64,000 bases of DNA from Phlyctochytrium arcticum (GCA_025602905.1 JAHLKI010000001.1:1984001-2048000), one strand, 5' to 3'; positions 45,924-59,426 are shown, counted from the first letter of the stretch. Notes: generated by a model from the sequence alone, not told the origin. Numbers and translations: made by a program.

Positions 45924-47662
45924 ATGCATCCAATGCGTCTGCGAATACAGACAGAGTTTTTCTGCCGTCTGACGGGACCCGACACCGCTCGTTCACCCAG
46001 TCGCCTTCATAAAAATCCGCAAGAAGATTTGGACCGCGAGGGTTGGTGATAGGCGTAGGCTTGCCAGCTTCGCAGACACCAACTGAAAAATTCGGTTATT
46101 GCAGCTAATGGGTGGGATACTCAGTGGGATTGGGATGTACGATTTCATGATATGGCGGTTGTCGGTGCGCATTCCTAATAGGCTCTGCACCAACTAGGAC
46201 ATTCCAGGAGAGCTTCCGCCATATCTCTCATTTTCACATGACGGGGATCGTTTAGTGTGTGCATCAAAAACATACTTTGCAATATGCCACAAAGAGGGCA
46301 GTGAGTATATTGCAGGTCCCGTCGTCAAATTCAAGAGCAGGTTATAAACTAAGCTGGTCCATGAGAAGACATTTGTTAAATTCATCTTTTAGCGAATGTG
46401 TTTCGGCAGTTCTCTGCCTACCTCTTTACTCGCCCGGACCGATTAGAAGCAGGTAATATCCCATGCGCAATGATATGGGGTCGTTTTCTCAATGTTCATA
46501 TGATAGTACACCAAATATCTCGGTTGCTGCTATCATTGGATTAGACAATGGGACATTTTTGGTGTACAATGAGGTTTCTCCTTTAGATCTTGTTTTTTGA
46601 TCCGCACCCATTATTCAACGTGCTTTACAGGAAGGACACCAGCTGATGAGCCATCGCCTTAGCAATTCGACGATCGTCAGCATCAAGTTGCGAACGATTG
46701 GCCGTACCACTCTGGAAGCGGATCCACTGGATGCTGATGAAATTACATTTGTATATGCCGACAAAGTTGTCGTTAGTGTCGATGGCCCCAGTTTTTGGAT
46801 GGCCACCCGTATCTCAGCGGAGCATCAGGAGTACGGAGAACCTATGGAGCAACCATCGCTCTTGTACAAAAAATGGATTCTCGAAGATCAAGAGACAATC
46901 GAAGATGTCATAAGCTTGGGCCCCGGTGGTGTCTCTGCCGCCACACCACCGTCTTTTAATCCTGTTTCGGGCTGTTTCCACACTTTGCGGCAAAGTTTCC
47001 GATATATTGGCGTCGGTTCTCCGATGCTCTGCCTATACGGAACGTATGAAGCGCGCCAACATTCCCTCAGAGCCGTGGCAGATCGGATGACATCGGCGGT
47101 AACTAACGTGGTGGGCTATGCCAAGAGCTTCTGGCCCGTCGGAAGCAGGCCTGACTCGGGAGGTAGCTACACGGCCCGTGCACCACACTCTCCTCATGAC
47201 CCTGAGACACTAGTTCCTGCTGCTCGTATTCCTGCGGCCTTCACTTTAAATGACGCAGGGCGAAAGATGGTTTCCATTCATCCTTGCCCAAATAGAGCGC
47301 TTGCAGCAGCAACCGATTCGCTGGGGCGCGTGAGCTTGATAGATACAAATGAGGGAGAGATTGTCAGAATGTGGAAGGGAATGCGGGACGCGCAGTGTGG
47401 GTGGCTATCTGCGGCGTCTTGCACTCTGTTGGTTATATACACATCTCGCGGCGCATTGGAGGTCTGGGATGTCGACGGGGATAGAGTGGCGGGGATAGCC
47501 ATGGGTGCTGGATGGAGAATTGTTGAATGCCAGCAAGTTCTGGGTAGAGTATTTGGATCGCTCAATAGTCACTCCCACATACACGAATTGCATTTGGGCT
47601 GCTTGCTCATCAACTCATTTGGGGAATCTCGTAAATTTTCAATAACAGAAGAAAGTGCATAG
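45924..47662 (+). CDS. RAB3GAP2: Rab3GAP regulatory subunit-like protein (N-terminal beta-propeller domain), 490 aa
   Basis: CDS join(45924..46041,46105..46157,46198..46340,46393..46452,46507..46573,46631..47662). Hallmarks of the Rab3GAP2 N-terminal domain appear in order: a Trp/Asp-rich start (NGWDTQWDWDV), SHDGDRLVCASKTYFAI, ECVSAVLCLPLYS, GLDNGTFLVYNE, LLYKKWILEDQETIEDV, TDSLGRVSLIDTNEGEIVR then MWKGMRDAQCGW, and GALEVWDVDGDRVA. In animals the partner of Rab3GAP1 is ~1390 aa; here the protein ends just after the propeller, lacking the long helical C-terminal part. Intron 2 (46158-46197) is only 40 nt. Rab3GAP activates Rab18 and regulates autophagy and lipid droplets in animals; the role here is inferred. 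The start could be the ATG at 45888 instead. Confidence 0.85.
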
Positions 47663-47797
47663 ATTTCTTTTCTCAGTCCTATATTATGAACAATTTATTT
47701 GAAACAGTAAAAATGAATGAAAGAGGCTTGATCTGTAGAAGATGGATGATACGGCATCAGAAGTAACTGATCGTGCCGCCACGGTCTATCTAATATG

Positions 47798-50700
47798 CTA
47801 ATTGACTACCTGCAGCTCTGCAATAACATGTAATTCGCCAGCCCCCACCCGCAGTGGGACCCATCGGTCAACTACAGTGCCATCCCCAAAGAACTCAAGC
47901 AGATCAATATCTGCTTCGCCTATATCCACGTCCTTATTCAACGTGCTGTGGGTTTTGACAACAATTCGAATGCTAGAAGGTGGAATGCTGATTACGCAGC
48001 GCTCCTTACTGGTAGTCCAATGAGGATTTAGCGTTTTCTTGATAACACTTGTCTTGTGAATGGTTTTCAATTTCCCATGGTGTTGCTGGGATATTTTAAC
48101 AAAGGGATTGATGGATCCGTTGGGGTCAGGAGCTTTCAGATCGCGAGCTTCTAAGATGCTGAGGATAACTTGTCCAGTTACACCGGCTAAGCGGATAATG
48201 TTAAACAAACCGCCCGGCAAATGTTTGTTTGAGAATCAGCATACCTGGTTGTTCGCTGGCAGCATAATGCAAATCGGTCGTCGATTGCATGGAGATATTA
48301 TCAGGACCATCAGCCGCACTTAAACCTTTGGCGCTTGCGATCGTTTCAACGTTCTGCTCGACTTTGTATTTGACACCCGAATCGGTGCGAATGACTTCCT
48401 CCGTCAGAATCTTTCCCAGGCCCATGACAGTACCTCCGAATCTGCCAATCACAGCTTTTCCCATCTTAGACATGCTAGATTCCTCTCCCGCAAGCCGCGC
48501 ATTTGCATCCCGGATTTCGCTCGTTCTGGATAGCATATTGGTGGCGAGAATGCTGCCCCGTCGAGATTCAATCGCTTGCGGATCGAAAAACGTCCGAAGT
48601 TTGATGGTTCCCCGCGGTGCACCCTCAAGCTGATATTCTTTGGTCATGACCTCATTGGGTGCCAAACGTGCTAGAGGCACATGTACAGTACCAAGTGTGA
48701 CATGCTTGGAGAAACTATTCCAGTCCTTCACTCGCACCTCCAAGTTTGACCGCAAGCGTGATTCCACAGGAATCGAAACAGTCTCATTCCATTCAGGATT
48801 GAGAGTTTTCTTAAGAGTCTTTGTTTTGTGTACTTTGGCGCCATTCAAGTACAGCTGGCAGTATGGGTCGCTTGTTCCTAGTTATTCAAAATTTAAGGAT
48901 GTGGGCACTTTCTGCCTTTTAGAACGTTAGACTGACCTGAGCTGTCCACCGCTTCTAAATTTCGTGCATCGAGAATGTCACAATGAAGAATTCCCATTCC
49001 TATGAGAAGCATTTAGATGTTGTGAATGTGAGTTCATGTAGTAGGCGCCTTACCACCCAGTGTCTCATGCCCACTGGCTTCGATCGCAACAGGGACATAT
49101 CCAACACTTATGCGAAGCTTTCCGACAATATCTGCGTTTCCGGGAGCCAAAAGGGCCCGATCGGCCATTGAACCTTGACGCAGATCCACAGTTGCGTCCG
49201 CTCGGCCCATAACTTCAGATATGAAGCCACTCCATTGTCCAAAAATGGGATCGTTCCCGGAAGGATCCTTGTCCCGTCGCTCCTTGAGCCGCAGCGTGTA
49301 CCGATGGGTTGTTACCTGCGAAATATATTGATCGATAGCTGTTTTCATATTTAGCACACGCCATTGTTTTCGAAAACGCAGCACGCCACTAACATTCTTC
49401 CCAAATCGCTCGGGACGTTTTCTTCTTTGTTTTTGAGGTCCAGATGGGTCCACCATCGTCCAAGACGAGTTCCACGTAATAATTACCACCTCGGGTAAGA
49501 TCTTGTGCGTCATGCAGGCGGAACGATAAAATTCCACTTGCTGGAGGAAAAATAAAGATAAATCATCCAAAAAATCAGGCACTCAAAGTGGTTTGGACTT
49601 ACGAAACTCTCGCAAAGTATTTGTAATGAGGGCTGCTCTCTCGACCTCACGGTCGTGTTCCTCTTCTCGAACGAGCAGTTCTTCGACAGTCTTGTCCTCT
49701 ATCTGGCTGCTGACCGCGGGACTCTTATCGCCTTCGCTGACCAGGGACTTGACCGAAGGAGTCGACGCCACCGAGGCTCTGATGGTATGAACCTTCTTCC
49801 TTTCGGGATAGATAGTTTTATCTTCTATGGCAGGAAAGAAATCTGCCTCAAAATGCAAAAATCCCTTCTGACGAGGCTGTTTTCCCACAGTACTGGTTCT
49901 CGGTACGGTGAGGCCTGTAACAAGCAACTCCGTGGAGGCAGCAGCCGACGCAGCTGGAATTGGTTCCGATTCCTGAAGTGCATCGTTCTGCTTATGTCGG
50001 TAAACTGGTGCCCATCTATTTAAGCATGATCAGCATATTCGTCTTCTTCGTAAGATTCATAGTCCCTTACACATCCGTCGTGACCCCAGTTTCTTGGATT
50101 TGTAGTCCGTCCTTCTCTTGGCGGATGACTGCATCGGATTTTACTGATACCTCCGAAATCGAGTTTGTTACATCCGGGCCCACTTCAGAGGAGGGTTGTT
50201 CGGCCTTTATCAAATCAGACACCAGAAATTCCACTTGTCCCAATGATCTGTCTTTCTTGAAGTCATTCCAGTCCCAAAGCGATAACGTTAGGTGTTCCTT
50301 GCGACTATAGCAAACAGCATAGAAAATCTCGTCCCATTTGGGATCAAGTGTGTTGTTTTTGACGTGTGTTGCCCCAAACGCTCTACCAGCCAGATCAAGC
50401 TTCACATAGGGATCGGATTTGCCTGGCAGGGGTTTAAATCAATGCAAGCTCAACAGTATATAGTTAAAGTCATGACGTACCCATCATTTCGACGTTTGCC
50501 AAACCCTTGGCTTCCACGATGCGCGTTCGCAACAAACCGGCAGGTGTACGCCGCTTTACTTTTGATCGATCACCCGAACCTCCCTCCAAATCTACAGGCG
50601 TAAACTTGAAAGTAACCTGAAGACGCCCAGATGCGTCCTTGCCACTTGACAGCTTGAACCAGTCTTCTGTTCCCTAAAACATAACTGAGGGTCAGTGATG

Positions 50701-53251
50701 TTATTGAAAGCTATTGACATCTTTGAACCCTTTACCTTGGCAAGATGTTCCCCTGGATTCACAATGCAAGATCCAATTCCCTGACCGCCGTTCCAAACTC
50801 GGAAAACGAAGGGAGTATTCGGCAAGTCTTTGACAAAGATGATTGATTTTGCATCCCAAAGTGGGTTGTTTGTCTTCTTCTTGATTGGCGTACGGAAGAT
50901 TTCGACGCCACGCTCTTCAATGGAACATTCTGGACTACCATGTTTGGTGCATGAAAGCTCTTTCCCTTGATGTATATTGATTTCCAAGATACCCGCAGTG
51001 TACGGTTCCAAGGATTCCGTCGCATCAGGTGATTCAGATTCATTCACCGGCAAGTACGCCATCCTCATGCGTACCTCTCCTTTGTGCCATTTATCGATGA
51101 ATAACCGTTTCCAGACGTCGCTTCCCGAATCGTCCGGGAAGGGCGATCCCCAGTCATGCACAAGGGTGTTGCGTTCCTCGGCAGACATGTTCTCAGAACC
51201 ATCCTCTGCCTCGTCCTGTAGCAGTTTGACCCATCGCGAGAGATGCAAGCTCTGCGTAGCACCCATAAATTTGTCTTTCTGCAGATTATTCCAATCCAGA
51301 ACCTCAACCTTCAGTTCATCCGACTGTTCCTCAATCTGTGCCAAAATGGACTTTGTGATAATGATGAAGAACGTCTCGTCCCAAACAGGGTTAAGGGAAT
51401 TGCTGACATGCTTTGAACGGCTAACAATCTTCCCTCCGATCATAATACGAGCATATGGATCGCTTTTCCCTGCCAGTTCCATATTTCGAAGTCCCTTTGC
51501 TTCATATAGGGATACGCGGAGCACACCGACGGGTTTATCTATGCCACAATGAATATCTTTTTCACAACTCTCCCTGGCAAGCCTGTCAAATACCTGCTGG
51601 CAGCGCGCTACCCAATAACTGTTCCACGTCAATGGGAAAGAAATTTGGGTCCACAACGAACGCTTTTGTGTAGTAAGCAATCGTATCGGTAAGGAAGGAA
51701 CTCAACCCTGGAGTCTAAGCATCATATTGAGAAAAATTGCTAATATTTCTGTATCAATTCCAAATCTTACATCCATGAGATCCATTCCCTTCAACGGCCG
51801 CACGATGAAATCAATGTGAGGCATCTCCATAAATCCAAATTCCACAGTTTTGATGAATGGAAACGTTGTCATGAATTTAAGTTGGATGCGCGCCTGCGAA
51901 AAAGGATTAGCAAAGGTCATAATTTTCGAAAAAGTCAAAAATCGCAGGACTAGTTTACCGTTCCCGTGAATTCAATTTCGGTCACAAGAACGGGCAGAGG
52001 AATAGATGCTACCCCTTTTCCGACTCTTGCAGTCAACTCTATTTTAGAGTTTTTCATACCACTACTTTCCCTCTGTTTTTTGGTAGTTTCATCCTCGTCG
52101 ATTGGCACAAAGCTGAGATCCCAATCCATAATCTAGTACGGTATCAACGGCGTCGTCTGCAAACAGCAAGGTCAAGCCAATGAAATACCAGTATATCATC
52201 TCGAGAACTAGGGTAACACCGGATCTTTTCCACTCTCGGTGCTTCCGAACCCAAAGTGAAGGTTGTCAGCGCAAGATCCTCCTGTGCACGGCGTGATCAG
52301 AATGAGAAGTCTCAATAATCAGATAATGATCCCGCTTTACCAAAAAGGCCGGCTTGTTTGCTTCAAGAATGCCGTTCACAGCCGCTTTGACTCCTTCCGC
52401 AAGTGTGGGCTCAAATATTCCCCAAAGCCGAGTAAGAAATAAGTTCATCCAATTGACCGTTTCACTTTCACCGTCCATCTACACGACAAGTTTTGTGAGT
52501 TTTGAAAGGAAACAGGACTCCATCAGCTGGAACAACTCACCCTGCGTAATGCGACCTGCTTGCCAATTTCATTGCGCAATTTATTTCGCAAGCGCTTCTG
52601 ATTACGTCGGAACGCACCCCCTGCCATTATCAGAACCACAATGACATGACCAAATCCGAATCCCAGCTTCCCTAATGCCCACGCAAACACAATACTGAAA
52701 GAAAAGTATAGCGCAGTTTTCAAGTTTTCCCAATAGATGAGGTATTCCACCAATGGCTTGTAATTGTCCACTTGTCCCTTCATCTTGTCCAGAGCGCCCA
52801 CAGTAGCCAGAGCGGCACTGCGTAGCGGGCGAGGAATCTCTCCATCATTGTCAAAAATGACACCGGTGAGTCGCGTTACTGCCTGATACCCTTGGAGTTC
52901 CTGTGGAGCGATCTTTCCAGGCGGTCGCGTCAATAGATTGGCTGCAATGATAGTCTTGGATGCGGCCCTGAAGTTATCTGCGGATTTCATACGCTGGGCT
53001 AGCGGACGGCTGGATTTCTCTACCGTCGGACCACCTAAACGACGTTTAGAACCGATAGATCATAGATTCATCCATGGATCTCACCCACCTTGGGGGGTAC
53101 TCAAGATGGTAGGAGCTCCAGCCGTTTCCTGATGGTGTTCGGCAACTGCCTCCACGAGCTTGTCGACATTTTCGCGGATAGTCTGGGGAACCTGATACGG
53201 TACAGCGACGCTCTCTTCTGGCGCGGAGGTCGCCTGCGACACTTCGGCCAT
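47798..53251 (-). CDS. Tricalbin / extended synaptotagmin, ER-plasma membrane tether, 1527 aa
   Basis: Sixteen exons: 53089-53251, 52541-53034, 52341-52478, 52189-52281, 51959-52132, 51771-51893, 51594-51714, 50736-51538, 50481-50673, 50071-50422, 49603-50015, 49394-49540, 49054-49338, 48937-48999, 48245-48877 and 47798-48186; all phases agree. There is an N-terminal hairpin of hydrophobic segments (~156-191), an SMP lipid-transfer domain (~220-435: WMNLFLTRLWGIFEPTL, KIRCYPSSRDDILIMDWDLS, MPHIDFIVRPLKGMDLMD), then six C2 domains starting near 440, 617, 748, 1024, 1168 and 1400. Domains A, C and E keep SDPY calcium-loop signatures; B is degenerate and D and F have lost most ligands. Length equals yeast Tcb3. 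It anchors ER to plasma membrane and moves lipids between them. Confidence 0.95.
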
Positions 53252-54621
53252 CCTTTTTCCAACTTTCGGATCTACCGCTCCGGGGCGTTCACAGCTTTTG
53301 GCTAAACGTTCGGCTCTTTGAATCAGCTACTACTTTTCGGATTTACTTTTTCCTGGACGACCAGTTTGACGTGAGAAGGTTCTGCAGAGAGTTCCAAAGA
53401 GTCGTGGCTTTTTACGGCCATAGCGGCATTGGCGGGACATCCACTTCTTGACACAGCCGATGCCCCGATACACCCAAACTCCCATAAGGCCCCAGACTCT
53501 CAGGCCTTCATTTTTACCTGTACTAATCACCAGGAATGCATCCTAATAACGTGGCGATCTGTATTACATGATCAGTTGCATTCAGTTCAATTCTCTCATT
53601 TGCATCATTTGATTCATTTCAGATCCAGGTCACACGTTGAAACATTGCTAACTCATGCACAATTAAAGATGTTTGTGAGAAGGTGATAATGCAATGCTCA
53701 GACATTTTGCAAGTCGAGATGGCCGCCATCTCCGCCTCTTTCCAAAAAACCTTGCGCACTTTTTCGGCGGGATCGTGAGTCATGAAGTGAATCATGTCAG
53801 TGTGTCGACGTTGCTTTCAAGCATCATGAAGCAGTCTCCGTCTCCGTAGCCTTTCGTTCCATATTCAAGGATCCAGGATGTTGACAATTGAATAGGTCTG
53901 CCTGGGAGCTCCGTGGGAACTTTGGGAAAGCGGAGAAAGGACTTGACCGAGCGACGGAGATATAGACGGAATCACAGTCAGTTGGTTGCCAGTAAACACC
54001 GAGGCTCATTCAATGTTTGAGCATATTTCACACAATGCATTCATCAATCACTCTTCTGCTGTCCCCATCACAATTCAACGCGTCCATGTAGGTGGATCGG
54101 AGAGCAGCTGATGTTTGCTTGCTAGCTATTCTATAGAGCCAAAACATTTGAGCCGACGGATACACATGGTAGCCTGAGGATGCAGACAGCACATGCATAA
54201 AGTTTGTTTGGGCTTTGAGCTCCTCCTCCTCAATATCGAGAAAAAAAAAGAGGGAAAACGTGGGCTGGAGAAGATGCCCTGGGGGACCGGGGAACTTCGG
54301 AATGACATAACATTGTCATTTCGACGAAAAAGGAGTCATTTGTACTCAAAGCGGCAGACCGGAACATCCCGGCGGAAACTTGCGGCCACTCACGCTGGGA
54401 ACACCCATGTGCCCAGCCACATGAAGGACCCATCCCCGGCCCGTTCCGACATTTCCCCGGCAGCTCCCGGTGTTTGTCTTCCGGAAATCCCCGCTTCACG
54501 GCGTATATAAAGTGGGGCAATCGGGGGGGTTCCCCCTCTCCTTGCGAGTCCGAAGCAAATAAAACCACCCTTTGCATCACTCTTTTCCCATCTTTTAACC
54601 CCCCATATTCGCATCGCAACC
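53252..54621. other. Intergenic 1.4 kb, promoters of tricalbin and PCK1
   Basis: The two genes are divergent. No gene was seen. The right 350 bp is GC-rich with CCCCGG-type blocks and a TATA box at 54504, as expected for a strongly regulated gluconeogenic gene. The middle is featureless. Confidence 0.5.
54504..54511 (+). promoter_or_regulatory. TATA box of PCK1
   Basis: TATATAAA, 111 bp upstream of the ATG. Confidence 0.75.
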
Positions 54622-56311
54622 ATGATGAACGGCATCGACAACGAGATTCACGACGAGATCCACGACGCTCTTCACACTACCGCACGCGTCGACTACTCCA
54701 AACCCATCATTCGCAACGCCTCTGTCCCCGTCCTCTACGAAGAAGCCCTGCAGTACGAATCTGGTACTGGTCTCACCGCTGGTGGTGCATTGGTCACCGA
54801 CTCTGGTTCCAAGCGCGGTCGTTCGCCAAAGGACAAGCGTGTCGTTCAGGAGGAATCCTCAAAAGACAATGTCTGGTGGGGACCCGTCAACGTTGCCATG
54901 TCTGAAAATGCCTTCATGGTCAACCGAGAACGTGCCATCGATTACCTCAACACCCGTAGCCGTCTTTACGTCTTTGATGGATTTGCTGGTTGGGACCCCA
55001 AGTACCGCATCAAGGTTCGCGTTGTCTGTGCCCGCGCGTACCACGCCCTCTTTATGCGAAACATGTTGATTCGCCCAACGGACGCCGAGCTCGAGAACTT
55101 TGGAGAGCCAGATTTCACCATCTTCAATGCTGGCGAGTTCCCCGCCAACCGATACACCACTGGCATGACCAGTACCACCAGTGTTTGCTTGAACTTTAAG
55201 CGCGCCGAGATGGTCATCCTCGGAACACAATACGCCGGAGAGATGAAGAAGGGGTAAGTCTGATATGGTGTGTTCTATTTCGCCATGTTCAAAGTTCTAA
55301 TCAAATCTCCCAAATAGTATCTTCACCGTTATGCACTACTACATGCCCAAAGCCGGAGTCCTGTCTCTTCACTCAAGTGCCAACGAGGGCCCTAACGGAG
55401 ATGTCTCATTATTCTTTGGTCTCTCTGGAACTGGCAAGACGACTCTCTCCGCTGACCCACAACGTTTCCTGATCGGTGATGACGAGCACTGCTGGTCTGA
55501 TGATGGTGTTTTCAACATTGAGGGCGGTTGTTACGCCAAGTGCATTGACCTGTCTGCTGAGAAGGAGCCCGAGATTTTCAACGCTATTCGCTTCGGATCC
55601 GTTCTCGAAAACGTTGTTTACGACCCTGCTACGCGAGTTGTCGACTACTCTGACAAGAGCAAGACTGAAAATACCCGATGTGCCTACCCTATCGAATATA
55701 TCCCCAATGCCAGGATTCCCTGTGTTGGCGGCCACCCCCGCAACATTATCCTCCTCACCTGTGATGCCTTTGGTGTTTTGCCTCCCGTCTCAAAATTGAC
55801 CCCTGCCCAAGCCATGTACCACTTTATCAGTGGTTACACCGCCAAGATTGCTGGTACTGAGGAAGGTGTCACGGAACCACAAGCAACCTTCTCTACATGT
55901 TTCGGAGCACCCTTCCTGGTCTGGCACCCTGTCAAGTACGCCACCATGCTCGCCGAGAAGATGCAACAACACCAGGCTGACGCTTGGCTCATCAACACTG
56001 GCTGGAACGGCGGCCCATACGGCGTTGGCAAGCGTGTTGCCCTCAAGTACTCTCGGGCCATCATTGACGCCATCCACAGCGGTGAACTCGCCAAGTCTGA
56101 ATACGAAACCTACCCCACCTTTAACCTCAGCATCCCCAAGTCGTGCCCCGGCGTTCCATCTGAAATCCTCAACCCTGCCAACTCGTGGACCGGAACAAAA
56201 GAGTCGTACACAAGTACGCTCAACAAGCTGGCTACCCTCTTTTCCGGGAACTTCCAGTCATATGCCGACAAGGCTTCTCCCGAAGTCCTTGCTTCAGGTC
56301 CTCAAGCATAA
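54622..56311 (+). CDS. PCK1: Phosphoenolpyruvate carboxykinase (ATP)
   Basis: CDS join(54622..55253,55318..56311), 541 aa. The protein shows the ATP-type PEPCK signatures: [28 protein letters not shown], the metal and oxaloacetate site [20 protein letters not shown] (split by the intron after GG), the P-loop [16 protein letters not shown], then [20 protein letters not shown] and the C-terminal adenine loop [17 protein letters not shown] region read here as [15 protein letters not shown]. It converts oxaloacetate, with ATP, to phosphoenolpyruvate and CO2, committing carbon to gluconeogenesis. ATG 54622 is followed by a second ATG at 54625. A 64-nt intron sits where the P-loop exon begins. Confidence 0.97.
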
Positions 56312-56972
56312 ATCATTGTTACTCCATAGTCTCTCACTTTATTTCATATCTTGTGTTTATTTTTTGAATTATTTCTGAATCTTTGATTCTCGCATCTTGA
56401 GCAAAAAAGCACTGTCCTTTCTGTTGACTGCACCGTTATCTTGCTGGCATTCAAATCCGAGTATCTTCGTTGCATCGTGTGTCATGAAGTAGGGAAATTA
56501 CTCGGGTCTGACTTCAGACTTCAATGTTGATGCTCAGATGTTTTACCCCTGTTCTCTCACCTGGTTGGGTGCGGGAAGAATGCTCTCCTTTCACTCTTAT
56601 AACATAAGCATTATCTTGTCCTCTAAGTGTAATGTACAGGCTACATGCCACTAAACCAAAGATCAAGTATCCCGCTACATTTTGTATTCTTTCTACACAT
56701 CGCGGGGTAACCTCTGCATTTGTTCATGGTCATCAACGTCAAATGACTGCATGAGCCATCAAAAAAGAACGCGAGCGGCCAGAGATCAGGCCAGAGATAG
56801 TAATTCATCAAAGTCAAAAGGCAGTGGCCACTCAGGGTACAAGTAAGTACGTACATGTAAAGCAAAGCGTTGTATTAGTGTGATAAAATGGTATGATACA
56901 CAGAGTCTGGTGAATTCACAAAAGATGACAGCAAAAATAAACATATACAAGAGGAGAGAGAGATGAAAGTTC
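56312..56972. other. Convergent 3' region of PCK1 and MET6
   Basis: 661 bp of AT-rich 3' untranslated and spacer DNA; no ORF or repeat of note. Confidence 0.6.
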
Positions 56973-59426
56973 CTAAGCCTTGTTCCGGAAAGCCTTGGCA
57001 ACATTGCACATGTTGGTAAGAGCCTCCTCCGTCTCGGGCCAGCCACGAGTTTTGAGGCCACAGTCGGGGTTGACCCATACGAGCTCGCGCTTGAGGTACT
57101 TGAGCATTTCCTGGAGACGCTCTTGCATTTCGTTGACAGAGGGGACACGGGGAGAGTGGATGTCGTAGAGACCGGGGCCGATACCGTTTTCGTAGCCGTA
57201 GGTTTCGAAAGCGTGGAGGAGTTTGAGGTCTGACTTGCTGTTTTCGATGGTGATGGCGTCTGTGTCGAGGCGCTGGATGGTGGCGAAAATGTCGTTGAAG
57301 TCAGAGTAGCACATGTGGCTGGAAAGAGAAAAAAAAAGGAAAGATGAAAGTGAGTATGCGTGATGCTCATGGGATGCCAGATGCGCGAAAGAGAGACAGA
57401 ATACTTACGTGTGGATCTGGGTAGAGTCTTCAACGCCAGTGGAAGACAGGAGGAAGGTCTTGGCGGCCCAGTCGAGGTAGAGTTCCCAGTCAGAGCGACG
57501 CAGAGGCAAACCTTCACGGATAGCGGGTTCGTCAATCTGAATAACGGGGATGCCGGCGGCTTCCAAGTCGGTGACTTCCTTGCGGATGGCCAGAGCCAGT
57601 TGGTAGGCAGTGTCGCGGCGGGGTTGGTCGTCACGGACAAAGGACCACTGGAGCATGGTGACGGGTCCAGTGAGCATACCCTTCATGGGCTTGGAGGTTT
57701 GCTTCTGGGCGTAGCTGGACCACTTGACAGTCATGGCCTCGGGGCGAGAGACATCACCGAAAATGATTGGGGGCTTGACGCAACGAGTACCGTAAGACTG
57801 AACCCATCCGTTCTGGGAAAAGACGTAGCCTTGAAGACGCTCGCCAAAGTACTCAACCATGTCGTTTCGCTCAAACTCGCCGTGGACGAGAACATCGAGA
57901 CCGACGCGTTCTTGGAAGGCAATGCACTTGTTGGTCTCGGCGGCGATAAAGTCGTTGTACTGCTCAAGAGTCCATTCGCCACGCTTCAACTTTTGACGGG
58001 CAACACGGACTTCCTTGGTTTGTGGGAATGAGCCGACAGTGGTGGTGGGGAAGGCGGGGAGATTGAGTTTCTCTTGCTGGACGCGGGATCGGGTGGCGAA
58101 CTGGGACTTGCGACGGAACATGTCGTCGGTGACAGACTTCATTTCCTTCTGGACGACGGGGTTGTGGATGAGAGGGGAAGAGCGGCGAGACTGCATGCTA
58201 GCACGGTTGGCAGCCAACTCTTGCTTGACAGAGTCTTCTCCTTGGTTGAGGAGCTTGGAGATGACGACAATTTCCTTCAACTTTTCAGAGGCAAACGCGA
58301 GCCAGTCCAGAATCTGCTTGTCCATGGCAGTCTCGGCAGAGAGGCCGTGAGGGGTGTGCAACAAGCTGGATGATGGGGCGATCCAGACCTTGTCGGCGGC
58401 AAGTTGAGATTGGGCCTTCTTGGCCAATGTGGTGGCAGCATCCAAGTCAGTCTTCCAGATGTTTCGGCCGTTGACAAGACCCAATGAAAGGACAATGTCC
58501 TTCTTCTTGGCGAGCTCAATGACGGCGTCAATCTCTTCGGGGGCGCGGACCAAGTCGACGTGAACACCCTTGATGGGGAGGGCAGCCAAGATGTTGATGT
58601 TGGAACCGAGACGTCCAAAGTAGTTGGCAACCAAGATGTTCAGACCCTGAACAGAGGACAAGGTAGTGTAGGCCTTCTTGAAGTGTTGCTCAAACTCGGC
58701 GGGCAAGTCAAAGGAGAGGACAGGCTCATCGATCTGGACCCAGTTGGCACCAGCACGGGCCAATTCTTCGAGAAGCTGGCGGTAGGCGGGGAGGAGGTTG
58801 TCGAGAAGGGAGATGGTGTCAAAGTCGTCGCCCTTGGCGGCCTTTCCGAGACGGAGGAGGGAGATGGGACCGAGGATGACGGGACGGGTGATGATGCCTT
58901 TGGCCTTGGCCTCGAGGAACTCCTCGACGGGCTTCTTGGAGCGCAACTGGAACTTTTGATTCTTTTGGAACTCTGGGACAATGTAGTGGTCTGTGAATGC
59001 AATTGGATGAGTCAATGTGTTCTTTGAGATACAATGGGGACTCAATCAAAACTTACAGTTGGAGTCGAACCACTTCTTCATCTCCATGGCTGGCACGTCG
59101 ATGCCTTGGTCGGGGCGTTGCAGACCACGGCCCATGGCAAAGTAAGCCTCCAAGGGAAACTCAAGCTTGCGGTAGCGGTCGGGGAGGACATCAAAGACGA
59201 GGAGATGGTCGAGGACCTGGTCGTAGAGGGAGAAATCGTTGGAGGGGATGTGTCCATCAGAGATGCCGGATGACTTTTGGAGTTCCCAGTGTTCGAGACG
59301 GAGGTTCTGGGCGCCAGTGAGGAGAGCCTTTTGGTCGACCTTGCCGACCCAGTAGGCCTCAATGAGCTTCTTGAGCTGACGGTCAGAGCCGACACGGGGG
59401 AAACCCAAGTTTGTAGCGACGACCAT
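56973..59426 (-). CDS. MET6: Cobalamin-independent methionine synthase
   Basis: CDS complement(join(56973..57318,57409..58990,59057..59426)), 765 aa, like yeast Met6. N-terminal barrel: NLGFPRVGSDRQLKKL, DQVLDHLLVFDVLPDRY, and the glycine-rich PVILGPISLLRLGK. C-terminal catalytic barrel: FPTTTVGSFPQTKEVR, VLVHGEFERNDMVEYF, and the zinc ligands in HMCYSDFNDI (the Cys after His-Met), VNPDCGLKTRGWPE and the Glu of the MVEYFGE segment. The enzyme transfers the methyl of 5-methyl-tetrahydrofolate polyglutamate to homocysteine. The intron at 57319-57408 (90 nt) falls inside the HMCYS zinc motif. Codon use looks strongly biased toward C-ending codons, as expected for a highly expressed gene. Confidence 0.97.
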
